A DNA stretch of 10,832 bases, taken from NCBI GenBank assembly GCA_015654825.1, contig JAATGE010000485.1, positions 1-10,832 of the forward strand. The letters run 5' to 3'. The DNA comes from Rhodospirillales bacterium. GTDB taxonomy: Bacteria; Pseudomonadota; Alphaproteobacteria; Acetobacterales; Acetobacteraceae. Made by a program: the position numbers and the translations under genes. This document shows positions 1 to 6,126 of the stretch, in pieces. Every line of letters starts with the position of its first letter. Positions within the stretch are counted from its first letter, which is position 1. The notes under the pieces are model-generated. The model did not search any database, had not been told where the DNA came from, and was given only the letters and a program-made list of their open reading frames with translations.

Positions 1-693
1 AATCATGCGGCCAAGCTGCGGTTCATGTCCGGCGGGCAGACACATGTGCCGATGGTGATACGCACCATGACCGGATCCGGTTTCGGCACCGGGGGGCAGC
101 ATTCGGATTTCCTTGAAGCCTGGTACTGCCACACGCCGGGTATCAAGGTAGTGGCGCCTTCGAACCCCGCCGATGCATATGGGTTGATGCGGTCCGCGAT
201 CGAGGACCCGGATCCGGTGATGTTCATCGAGCACATGCCAAGCTATTGGACGCCGGGGGCCGCGCCGGAGCGTGGCAGCTTTGTGCCGTTGGGCCGCGCT
301 GCGGTGTTGCGCGAGGGGACCGATGTGACGCTGATCGGCTATAGCCGGTCGATCCACGATATTCTGCCGGTTGCCGAGAAGCTGGGGGCGGAAGGCGTTT
401 CCTGCGAAGTGATCGATTTGCGCACGGTTTCGCCGCTGGACATGAAGACAATCGTGGCCTCCGTGCGCAAGACGGGGCGTGCCGTGGTGGTGCATGAGGC
501 GGTGCGCAGTTTTGGGCCCGGCGCCGAAATATCTGCGCGGCTGCACGAACTTCTATGGGGTGTGCTGAAGGCGCCGGTGCAGCGAGTGGCATCAAAGGAT
601 TGCCCGGTGCCGTTTTCGAAAGTGCTGGAACAGGGTTTTCTATATAGCCATGACGAAATCGTGGCGGCCGTAAGGCAAACAATGGCGGGGTAG
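1..693 (+). CDS. 2-oxoacid dehydrogenase E1 component, beta subunit (5' truncated by window)
   Basis: This is the thiamine-diphosphate-dependent E1 beta subunit of a pyruvate/acetoin/branched-chain 2-oxoacid dehydrogenase complex. With E1 alpha it decarboxylates the 2-oxo acid and transfers the acyl group to a lipoyl arm. The frame is open from base 1, and the first visible residues (NHAAKLRFMSGGQ) already match the family, so the start lies upstream and the ATG at 25 is internal. About 230 residues are visible of a usual 320-340. The pyrimidine-binding domain shows GGQHSDFLEAW, whose His (visible residue 34) aligns with the active-site His of E1 beta, then PGIKVVAPSNPADAYGLM. The transketolase C-terminal domain follows with DLRTVSPLD and KTGRAVVVHEA. 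The lipoyl-protein and E2 genes lie just downstream on the same strand, which supports one complex. The 2-oxo acid specificity cannot be told. Confidence 0.95.
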   Translation, partial: NHAAKLRFMSGGQTHVPMVIRTMTGSGFGTGGQHSDFLEAWYCHTPGIKVVAPSNPADAYGLMRSAIEDPDPVMFIEHMPSYWTPGAAPERGSFVPLGRAAVLREGTDVTLIGYSRSIHDILPVAEKLGAEGVSCEVIDLRTVSPLDMKTIVASVRKTGRAVVVHEAVRSFGPGAEISARLHELLWGVLKAPVQRVASKDCPVPFSKVLEQGFLYSHDEIVAAVRQTMAG

Positions 694-762
694 GCGGTTT
701 CCGCTTCGGCGGATTTTGATGGCTTGACGCCGGTCGGGCGATATTCTGGATTACGCGTTTCC

Positions 763-767
763 TGGAG
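763..767 (+). promoter_or_regulatory. Ribosome binding site of lipoyl-domain gene
   Basis: TGGAG sits five bases before the ATG at 773 and fixes that start. The 79-base gap from the E1 beta stop shows no convincing promoter: a TTGACG at 724-729 has no well-spaced -10 box. Co-transcription from upstream is therefore likely. Confidence 0.6.
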
Positions 768-772
768 CAAAC

Positions 773-1003
773 ATGGCTACTGAAATCATCCTGCCAAAGC
801 TGGGATTTTCGATGGATGAGGCGACCCTGACCGAATGGCTGGTGGTTGACGGCGGCGCGGTGCAGGCAGGCGAGCCGCTTTACGCCATCGAAAGCGAAAA
901 ATCGGTGCAGGAAATCGATGCGCCGGCTAGCGGGACATTGCGTATTCTGAAGGAGCCCGGTGAAATCTATCAGGTTGGCACCATTATCGGCGAAATCGCC
1001 TGA
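773..1003 (+). CDS. Free-standing lipoyl-domain protein (E2 swinging-arm domain)
   Basis: This 76-residue protein is a single biotinyl/lipoyl-attachment domain and nothing else. It would carry lipoate and shuttle acyl groups from E1 to the E2 acyltransferase. It opens with the typical EIILPKLGFSMDEATLTEWLV strand pattern, has the hairpin turn IESEKSVQEIDAP with the lipoylated lysine at residue 43, and ends with a PASGTLRIL-GEIYQVGTIIGEI half. The length is that of one lipoyl domain, whereas E2 proteins normally fuse one to three such domains through Ala/Pro linkers to a subunit-binding and a catalytic domain. The stop codon overlaps the next gene's ATG by one base (TGATG), so translation is probably coupled. 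The domain type is clear. That it is a genuinely separate protein depends on the sequence being correct at the junction. Confidence 0.93.
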   Translation: MATEIILPKLGFSMDEATLTEWLVVDGGAVQAGEPLYAIESEKSVQEIDAPASGTLRILKEPGEIYQVGTIIGEIA

Positions 1004-1752
1004 TGGCGGAGACGCCGCCGGCCGCGGCGCCGCGGCCGCCGTGGCCGACGATCGACTTTTCGCAGTTCGGGCCGGTTGAAACCCGGAAGTTGCCGCGGAA
1101 TCAGGCGCTGACCTCCGCCTTTCTGACCCGCAACTGGACGATGATCCCCCACGTGACGCATCACGACGAGGTGGATATCAGCGGGTTCGAGGCACGGCGC
1201 ACGGCATGGAACAGTGCGCCGGATGCCATCAGGATCACGCCGCTGGTGCCGTTGATGAAGGCGGTAGCGGATGCCTTGCATGAATATCCGGTGTTCAATA
1301 CGTCGCTGGACACAGCGGGGGCGACGCTGACCTGGAAAAAGTATGTGCATATCGGTATCGTTACTGAAACGCCGGCGGGGCTGCTGGTGCCGGTTATCCG
1401 CGATGTCGACAAGAAAAGTTTAGGCGAGATCGCGCACGAGCTTGCGGCGAAGCTGGAGCGGGCCCGGGGCAGGGGGCTGCCGATGGCGGATATGTCGGGC
1501 GGATGTTTCAGTATCAGTTCGCTGGGCAATATCGGCGGCACGGGGTTTACGCCGATCATCAATGCACCCGAGGTGGCGGTTCTGGGCGTGTTGCCGATAG
1601 CGCAGCGTGCGGTGCCGGACGGTAATGGTATCGCCTGGCGCCAGGTGCTGCCGCTTTCGCTGAGTTATGATCATCGCGTGATCAATGGGGCGGACGCGGC
1701 TCGGTTTGTTGCATTTGTGGGGGAGAAGTTGCGGGATCCGGGACTGTTTTAG
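1003..1752 (+). CDS. 2-oxoacid dehydrogenase E2 acyltransferase, catalytic domain only
   Basis: This 249-residue protein transfers the acyl group from lipoate to CoA in the dehydrogenase complex. It begins with a short Ala/Pro-rich stretch (residues 3-15) resembling an inter-domain E2 linker. The catalytic domain follows: FGPVETRKLPRNQ, LTRNWTMIPHVTHHDEVDI, GGCFSISSLGNIGGTGFTPIINAPEVAVLGV (about 166-196) and the active-site motif SYDHRVINGADAARF with His224. The usual Asp four residues after this His is Asn228. As I recall, Azotobacter/Pseudomonas-type pyruvate E2 proteins have the same Asn, so it need not mean inactivity. No lipoyl domain and no peripheral subunit-binding domain are present; normal E2 proteins exceed 400 residues. 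The preceding gene supplies the lipoyl domain. Start chosen at the ATG overlapping that gene's stop. Confidence 0.93.
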   Translation: MAETPPAAAPRPPWPTIDFSQFGPVETRKLPRNQALTSAFLTRNWTMIPHVTHHDEVDISGFEARRTAWNSAPDAIRITPLVPLMKAVADALHEYPVFNTSLDTAGATLTWKKYVHIGIVTETPAGLLVPVIRDVDKKSLGEIAHELAAKLERARGRGLPMADMSGGCFSISSLGNIGGTGFTPIINAPEVAVLGVLPIAQRAVPDGNGIAWRQVLPLSLSYDHRVINGADAARFVAFVGEKLRDPGLF

Positions 1753-1783
1753 GACGGGTTCCGGCCGCAAAGTGGTAGGAAGG

Positions 1784-1842
1784 CCAGGGTTCTGCCCTGG
1801 ACCCGCTGCGGCCTGAGGCCCCAGACCCCATCTTGTGGGGTC
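1784..1842. repeat. GC-rich multi-hairpin intergenic repeat between convergent genes
   Basis: Three short inverted repeats follow one another: CCAGGG-ttctg-CCCTGG (1784-1800), GGCC-tga-GGCC (about 1810-1820) and GACCCCA-tcttg-TGGGGTC (1824-1842). The element lies between the E2 stop (1752) and the ferredoxin stop (1880). I recall similar 'CCAGGG..CCCTGG..GGGGTC' elements as common between genes in Acetobacteraceae and related alphaproteobacteria. The likely role is transcript end formation or mRNA stabilisation for both convergent genes. There is no T-run, so it is not a classical intrinsic terminator. Confidence 0.65.
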
Positions 1843-1879
1843 CGGGAATTGCTGAGGTTGGCGGCGGCAGGCCGTTTCG

Positions 1880-2203
1880 CTAGGCTTGCGTCGGTGGCAT
1901 GCGCACGGACAGGCCGTCTAATTCCGCGGTTACCTTCAATTGGCATGACAGCCGGCTGCCCGGTAGGCGATCCGCCGCGGTGCCATCCAGCATTTCGTTT
2001 TCATCGCCGGATGGTGGGGGCAGCTTTTCGATCCATGCATCGTCCACATACACGTGGCACGTGGCGCAACTGCAGAAGCCGCCGCAGACTGCCTCCACGC
2101 CGGGTACGCCGTTGAGCGTCGCGGCGTTCATGACGGTTTCGCCGACCGCGCAGGAAACCGAGACCGCGGATCCGTCCGTCAACGTGAAATTCAATTGTGG
2201 CAT
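1880..2203 (-). CDS. [2Fe-2S] ferredoxin, adrenodoxin/putidaredoxin type
   Basis: This 107-residue cytoplasmic electron carrier has the plant/adrenodoxin-type fold. The cluster ligands are Cys40, Cys46 and Cys49 in CGGFCSCATCHVYV (the C-x5-C-x2-C pattern) and Cys87 in SRLSCQLKV. An extra Cys44 lies inside the cluster loop, where many relatives have Ala or Ser. SGDENEMLDG at 65-74 matches the acidic helix that contacts partner reductases and P450s. Such ferredoxins usually pass electrons from an FAD reductase to a cytochrome P450 or Rieske oxygenase, but none is encoded in this window, so the partner is unknown. The ATG overlaps the last 13 bases of the sulfotransferase gene, which implies one transcript. 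An AGGTT about seven to eight bases upstream is a modest ribosome binding site. Confidence 0.93.
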   Translation of the reverse strand: MPQLNFTLTDGSAVSVSCAVGETVMNAATLNGVPGVEAVCGGFCSCATCHVYVDDAWIEKLPPPSGDENEMLDGTAADRLPGSRLSCQLKVTAELDGLSVRMPPTQA

Positions 2204-3429
2204 CGGGATGAACCTGTAAGAGCGCGGTCAGGGTTGCAGAAGCGGGCGCGATAGTCGGAGAAGGTCTGCGCCAGCATGTCGTGGCTGAGGCCGAATGGCT
2301 CGAAACGATAATTGTAGCGACCGTAGCGGTGGGAGCTGTTGGCGGGACTGGCAAGCCATGCCTGCATGCGTGCTTCGAAATCAGTCGTGAACGGCAAATC
2401 CCACTGCGTATAGGCGCTTCGGATCGTGCCGATCGGGTCCCGGCTGAGGTCGCGGAAATCGACATGAAAAATTCGCGGATCGTCGATCAGCGGATTGGCC
2501 AGGGTGCCATCGAGCGATTGGCGGATGCTTTGCACGAACGCCGGCCCCAGCGCCTCGAAATCCATCGTCCAGTCGGTGATGGCGCCGTATAGAACGGCGG
2601 TGATCGCGAGCATGGAGGGATAAACCTCGACCGGATCGCGGTGCGGCCAGATGCATATCGCGTCCGGGTATGCATTGAACAGTTCGTCTAAAACAAATTG
2701 GTGGTAAATGCCTTTCAGCACCCAATGCGTGACCGGTTGCCTCCATTGCAGATGCTGCAGAAACTCACGATGAAACTGGTAGGCGGCCGCTATATTGCTG
2801 GCGTCCAGGATCATCGCCAGCGCGGGCACGCGGTATAGCAACGAGGGGTAGGCGTTCTGGAAGTCGAGCGTGAAGATTTCCTCGTCCTCGATCAGGCAAT
2901 GGCCGCGCTTGTCCCAGTAAGGATGCAGCGTCAGCAAGCCGGGCGCCTGGTGCAACAGCCGGTCCAGATCCTGCGCCGCGAGTTCGATGCGTGCGTCGGC
3001 GACGGGCACCTCCCCGGGTGGCGGCGAGGGCTCATGTGTGTGCCACCATTTCGGTGCCAGCGCACCTTGATCCTCGGCGAGCAGGGAGTGCAGCAGCGAC
3101 GTGCCTGTGCGGGCGAAACCGATGACGAAAATCGGGCGCTTGATGGTTTCGGCGGCGATTTCCGGCAGGCGTGTGCGATCGGCGGCGAGGCGCAGACGGG
3201 TCGCCAGCAGCTTGCGCAACTGCAACTCCACTTCCGACCGGCGAGCCAGGGGCAGCGGCGGCTGCGTGTTCAGCCAATCCACGAGGCGGGTTACGCGTTC
3301 GATCAGGCCGGGCTCGACCGGGGCGAAATTGCCGCTGACCATCCGTGCGCTGTAAATCAGCGCGTCGGTATCGATCGGCGAGGCGTGATCAGTTGCTGTT
3401 CTGGCCGCGACTGAAGGTGACCTCTGCAT
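2191..3429 (-). CDS. Sulfotransferase family protein (PAPS-dependent type)
   Basis: This 412-residue protein belongs to the bacterial sulfotransferase family related to tyrosyl-protein and carbohydrate sulfotransferases. Family members transfer sulfate from PAPS to a hydroxyl group. The 5'-phosphosulfate-binding loop is FVIGFARTGTSLLH (residues 101-114). WVLKG at 236-240 and CIWPHRDPVEVYPS (about 259-272) match the core and the 3'-phosphate-binding HRDP segment. The preceding 90 or so residues are helical and lack a signal peptide or membrane segment, so a cytoplasmic enzyme is expected. The acceptor cannot be predicted. Relatives often sit in lipid, sterol or xenobiotic gene clusters, and some may not be true sulfotransferases. 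The gene is first in a two-gene minus-strand unit with the ferredoxin and diverges from the unknown gene at 3578. Start at the ATG at 3429, with AGGGAG about 14 bases upstream. Confidence 0.85.
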   Translation of the reverse strand: MQRSPSVAARTATDHASPIDTDALIYSARMVSGNFAPVEPGLIERVTRLVDWLNTQPPLPLARRSEVELQLRKLLATRLRLAADRTRLPEIAAETIKRPIFVIGFARTGTSLLHSLLAEDQGALAPKWWHTHEPSPPPGEVPVADARIELAAQDLDRLLHQAPGLLTLHPYWDKRGHCLIEDEEIFTLDFQNAYPSLLYRVPALAMILDASNIAAAYQFHREFLQHLQWRQPVTHWVLKGIYHQFVLDELFNAYPDAICIWPHRDPVEVYPSMLAITAVLYGAITDWTMDFEALGPAFVQSIRQSLDGTLANPLIDDPRIFHVDFRDLSRDPIGTIRSAYTQWDLPFTTDFEARMQAWLASPANSSHRYGRYNYRFEPFGLSHDMLAQTFSDYRARFCNPDRALTGSSRCHN

Positions 3430-3462
3430 GATGCCCCGTGCTGCTCCCTGGCATTTGGCCTA

Positions 3463-3480
3463 CTGGCCGCAGCGGGCCAG
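3463..3480. promoter_or_regulatory. Inverted repeat in the divergent sulfotransferase/unknown-gene spacer
   Basis: CTGGCC-gcagcg-GGCCAG is a perfect six-base dyad in the 148-base spacer between the divergent starts at 3429 and 3578. It could be an operator, but GC-rich dyads of this size arise by chance. I see no convincing -35/-10 pair on either strand here. Confidence 0.2.
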
Positions 3481-3577
3481 GTCAAACGGGCAGCGCTGCG
3501 TGGCACTTACGCGCGCATCTGCGATGGGGGGTGCCTGACGCGTGCCGGGAGCGCGCGAGGTGGGTAAGGTCGAATAT

Positions 3578-4891
3578 ATGCCGGAGACAAAGCCCATGTC
3601 GCGGACCGCAAATGATCTGGACTTGCTGTTTGCAGGCGCGCTTGTGCCTGCCAACCCGCTGGCGACGGCGGACCAGCGCGATCTGGAATCGCTGGCCATT
3701 CGCATTTACAATACGCCCGAACTCGCGGCGGCGCGCGCCCGCGCATCGTTGTTGTGGCTGTCGCGCATTACGCAGCGTCCCAGCACAGAGGCGATGGCAA
3801 GCTTTGATGGCGCTGTCGCGGAATTCGTTTTTCACTGTGCACTGAATGCCGCCAACAGCGATCCAGGGCGCCCGCGCGTGCTGAAGGTGGAGGGTGAGCC
3901 GCATCACTGGTTCGGCATGGACGTGCCGGGCGCGCGGCGCGGCGGCAACAATGCCGATAACGCTTACAGGATAATCCCTGTGGATGGCACTGGGCAATTC
4001 GAAATTGTCGGGCAGCTCGCGGCGAGCCCGCCGACGGATGTGACGTTCACGCTGATTGCCAATACCGCCATGAGCAAGACGATCCGGACAATCGAGTGGC
4101 GGGACATACGTGTCGACGACGACGGACTATTTCGCATTACAATCGATCCGACAGAGGCGGCGGGAAGGGCCAATCATCTGCAGAGCCGGGGTGATGCGCG
4201 CTACCTGTTCGTGCGCGATAGCCTGACTGACTGGAACCGGCAGACGGCGAATCGCATGGCTGCGCGTCGGCTGGATGCGCCGCCGCCGCCGCCCGATTTC
4301 GATGAACTGGTGCGTCGCGCCGCGGCCTATGCAGACGAGGATACCGCGTATTATTGGGACATGTGCATGGGCCAGTCCTACAGTTTCGCCGTGAACACCG
4401 TGCCGCCGGTGCGCAACGCCGGCGCATTTGGCGGACTGGTTTCGCAAAGCGGTTCGACCGGCCACTACCGGATCGCCGACGATGAGGCGCTTGTGGTAAC
4501 GGTGACCCTGGGCAGCGCGCCGTATATGTCGTTCATGGTTCACGATCCTTGGTGGCGCACCCTGCCGTTCGCGCCGCGTACGGCCAGCCTCAACATTGCG
4601 CAAATCGTGCCCGATGCGGACGGTGCGGTCACGTTCGTGGTGGGGCCAACCGACCCAGGGGTACATAATTGGATCGATACCGGCGGGGTACACGAAGGCA
4701 TTTTCTATTTCCGTTGGCAGGGTCTGCCGCCGGATGATGCGTCGCCACCGGTCGTGCGTGGCTATCATCTCACCAAGCTTGCCCAGCTGCGCGAGGTATT
4801 GCCGAAGGGCGTCGCTACGGCGACGCGCGCTGAACGCGCCGCGCAGCGAGCCGCGCGACAGGCGGCGGTTGCGGGCTGGTGGGAGGACTAG
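3578..4891 (+). CDS. Conserved-looking protein of unknown function, weakly DUF1214-like
   Basis: I do not recognise this protein of about 437 residues with confidence. It has no signal peptide or membrane span, so it is probably cytoplasmic. The N-terminal third is helical and Ala-rich (LESLAIRIYNTPELAAARARASLLW). The rest looks like a beta-rich fold: FEIVGQLAASPPTDVTFTLI, ALVVTVTLGSAPYMSFMVHDPWW, then DPGVHNWIDTGGVHEG at about 358-373. That last stretch loosely resembles the C-terminal DUF1214 pattern of a Trp/Pro-rich loop followed by FYFRW. A proline run (APPPPP, near 4280) separates two parts, and the C-terminus is an Arg/Ala-rich helix. Starts: ATG 3578 follows TAAGG by eight bases, ATG 3596 follows GGAG by nine, and GTG 3542 is also in frame. 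I prefer 3578. It is divergent from the sulfotransferase gene and convergent with the SnoaL gene. Confidence 0.75.
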   Translation: MPETKPMSRTANDLDLLFAGALVPANPLATADQRDLESLAIRIYNTPELAAARARASLLWLSRITQRPSTEAMASFDGAVAEFVFHCALNAANSDPGRPRVLKVEGEPHHWFGMDVPGARRGGNNADNAYRIIPVDGTGQFEIVGQLAASPPTDVTFTLIANTAMSKTIRTIEWRDIRVDDDGLFRITIDPTEAAGRANHLQSRGDARYLFVRDSLTDWNRQTANRMAARRLDAPPPPPDFDELVRRAAAYADEDTAYYWDMCMGQSYSFAVNTVPPVRNAGAFGGLVSQSGSTGHYRIADDEALVVTVTLGSAPYMSFMVHDPWWRTLPFAPRTASLNIAQIVPDADGAVTFVVGPTDPGVHNWIDTGGVHEGIFYFRWQGLPPDDASPPVVRGYHLTKLAQLREVLPKGVATATRAERAAQRAARQAAVAGWWED

Positions 4892-4895
4892 TAAG

Positions 4896-4969
4896 TACAA
4901 AAGTTTTTTGGTTCTTTTTTTCAAAAAAGAACAGGCTTCTTTTTGAAAAAAGAAGCAAAAACTTTTGTA
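4896..4969. terminator. Cloverleaf-like repeat, probable bidirectional terminator
   Basis: A perfect 13-bp outer stem (TACAAAAGTTTTT at 4896-4908 with its complement at 4957-4969) encloses two perfect 10-bp hairpins: GTTCTTTTTT/AAAAAAGAAC (4911-4920 with 4923-4932) and GCTTCTTTTT/AAAAAGAAGC (4935-4944 with 4947-4956). It begins five bases after the stop of the plus-strand gene and lies 20 bases from the stop of the convergent SnoaL gene. T-runs on both strands suit Rho-independent termination in both directions. Its AT-rich composition contrasts sharply with the GC-rich surroundings. A 37-base partial copy lies at 10226-10262. Confidence 0.75.
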
Positions 4970-4989
4970 AATTTGGCTGGTGCTCAAGC

Positions 4990-5523
4990 TTAGAGGGGCC
5001 GTTGGTAGGATATGTCGCTGCGGTCGCGGCGGTTCGGGCCGGTTGATTCCAGTTCTTCGCGCCATTGTTGGGGTAGGTCGGTGAGGGCGAAATTGCCGAC
5101 GACTTCGTTGACGCAGACGCGGTGGGCTATTGCCCAACGGCCGTTACGCTTTTCGAAGCGGTCGATGTAGCGGCCGAAGGCGAGCGTCGGCGGGCCCTCG
5201 CGATTAATGCCCCAGAATGTGTAATAGGTTTCACTGTGCGCGATATCGCCATCCAGCTCCACGGTGTGGTTGGTGACGATGTGCTGGTGGCGGGTCTGGA
5301 ATTCGCCGTGCCAGTTGATGGCCCAATCAACGAAAGCAGCCGCGCCGAGATTGGCGACGCCGTGCTCGTCCTTGGCGTCTTCGTGGTAGGCCGATAGCAT
5401 CAGCTCGCGGTCGGCGCGGTCGACGCCGCGCGTATAGCGATGGATGCAGTCAAGAATTGCCTGGCGGTCCGCGGCTTCGCGGAGGTAGGCGATCATGTCC
5501 GGCGTGAGCTGCTCCTGCGTCAT
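4990..5523 (-). CDS. SnoaL-like (NTF2-fold) protein
   Basis: This 177-residue protein has the cone-shaped NTF2-like fold of the SnoaL_4 / ring-hydroxylating-dioxygenase beta-subunit-like superfamily. Diagnostic parts are the N-terminal helix ADRQAILDCIHRYTRGVDRADRELMLSAYHEDA (about 18-50), the central HQHIVTNHTVELDGDIAHSETYYTF strands (about 79-103) and the C-terminal RYIDRFEKRNGRWAIAHRVCVNEV (about 118-141). Members act as small cyclases, isomerases, dehydratases or binding proteins in catabolic and polyketide pathways. There is no large dioxygenase subunit nearby, so a stand-alone enzyme is more likely. It begins 11 bases after the CMD-like gene, and its ribosome binding site (TAAGGA) overlaps that gene's stop codon, so the two are almost certainly co-translated. 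The Arg-rich tail after residue 150 is less conserved-looking. The reaction is unknown. Confidence 0.88.
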   Translation of the reverse strand: MTQEQLTPDMIAYLREAADRQAILDCIHRYTRGVDRADRELMLSAYHEDAKDEHGVANLGAAAFVDWAINWHGEFQTRHQHIVTNHTVELDGDIAHSETYYTFWGINREGPPTLAFGRYIDRFEKRNGRWAIAHRVCVNEVVGNFALTDLPQQWREELESTGPNRRDRSDISYQRPL

Positions 5524-5534
5524 GGCGGAGTTCC

Positions 5535-5966
5535 TTACAGCAGGCCGCGCTCTTCGGATGTCTGCACGTTCGGATCCATGCCGATTTCGCGCAGCGCCTC
5601 GATCACCGCTGTCATTGCGGTGGCGATGCAGGGGAAGCCTACGTAGGAAGTTGCCTGCACCAGCACTTCCTCGATTTCACGCAGGGTCAGGCCGTTGGCG
5701 ACGCCGATCTTGATGTGGTTTTTCAGCTCCAGCGGCTGGCGCATGGCGATCAGCGCGCCGATGATGACGAGGCTGCGGTCGCGGCGGGCGAGGCCGTCGC
5801 GGCCCCAGGAGTCCGCGAACGAGAAATCCAGCGCCATGCGGGTGATGGCGGAGCCGAATTTCCCAGAGGTCGCGGAGGCGCGCAACGTGTCGCTGAAGTT
5901 CTGGCCGCGCATTTCGGCGATGACGGCGAGGCCGTGTTCGGATTTCTCGCCAAGTTCCACTTGCAT
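5535..5966 (-). CDS. Carboxymuconolactone decarboxylase (CMD) family protein
   Basis: This protein of about 143 residues is an all-helical CMD/AhpD-superfamily member of the PcaC-like kind. The hallmark segment runs RRDRSLVIIGALIAMRQPLELKNHIKIGVANG, then LTLREIEEVLVQATSYVGFP. The NHI histidine and the REIEEVL glutamates fit the gamma-carboxymuconolactone decarboxylase pattern. The CxxC pair of AhpD peroxidases is absent, so peroxide reduction is unlikely. Typical roles are decarboxylation or isomerisation of lactone-type intermediates of aromatic breakdown; the actual substrate is unknown. An in-frame ATG at 5978 would add four residues, but GGAG lies six bases before the ATG at 5966, so the later start is preferred. 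It is the first gene of a pair with SnoaL and lies downstream of the receptor gene on the same strand. Confidence 0.9.
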   Translation of the reverse strand: MQVELGEKSEHGLAVIAEMRGQNFSDTLRASATSGKFGSAITRMALDFSFADSWGRDGLARRDRSLVIIGALIAMRQPLELKNHIKIGVANGLTLREIEEVLVQATSYVGFPCIATAMTAVIEALREIGMDPNVQTSEERGLL

Positions 5967-5995
5967 CGTTGTCTCCATTTATGTCCGGTGCGGCC

Positions 5996-6009
5996 CATGC
6001 CCCGGCATG
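5996..6009. promoter_or_regulatory. Palindrome upstream of the CMD/SnoaL pair
   Basis: CATGCC-cc-GGCATG is a 14-base palindrome about 30 bases upstream of the CMD start. It is a possible operator or leader hairpin. No strong -35/-10 pair is visible in the 160-base gap after the receptor gene, so the pair may be read through from the receptor or use a non-consensus promoter. Confidence 0.25.
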
Positions 6010-6085
6010 CGCACGCACGCAGCATGACCCGCGCGGCGGCACATGCAAGTCCCTATTGTTGGTGTATTTTTGGTCTGGTTCGGGG

Positions 6086-6116
6086 GCCTCCGCCGGTGGG
6101 ATGTTCCGGCGGAGGC
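6086..6116. terminator. GC-rich stem-loop at the 3' end of the receptor gene
   Basis: GCCTCCGCCGG-(9)-CCGGCGGAGGC forms a perfect 11-bp stem beginning 10 bases after the receptor stop codon. No T-run follows on the minus strand, so it may pause or partly end transcription, or protect the receptor mRNA, rather than act as a full intrinsic terminator before the CMD/SnoaL genes. Confidence 0.55.
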
Positions 6117-6126
6117 TTTGACTATG

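Noticed and set aside
724..752. Possible promoter in front of the lipoyl-domain gene (TTGACG ... TGGATT)
   Set aside because: Only the -35 is reasonable; the -10 at proper spacing is poor, and the short gap and shared function favour co-transcription with E1 beta.
1784..1842. The GC-rich hairpin series as a CRISPR array or tandem repeat
   Set aside because: The hairpins differ in sequence and there are no regularly spaced identical units.
4896..4969. The cloverleaf repeat as an RNA gene such as a tRNA
   Set aside because: The arms are AT-rich homopolymer-like stems with two-base loops and no tRNA consensus; a terminator or dispersed repeat fits better.
4127..5137. Minus-strand frame of 336 codons across the end of the unknown gene and the cloverleaf repeat
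   Set aside because: It translates the AT-rich repeat into Phe/Lys runs and overlaps two better genes; Arg/Pro/His-rich composition is typical of a shadow frame.
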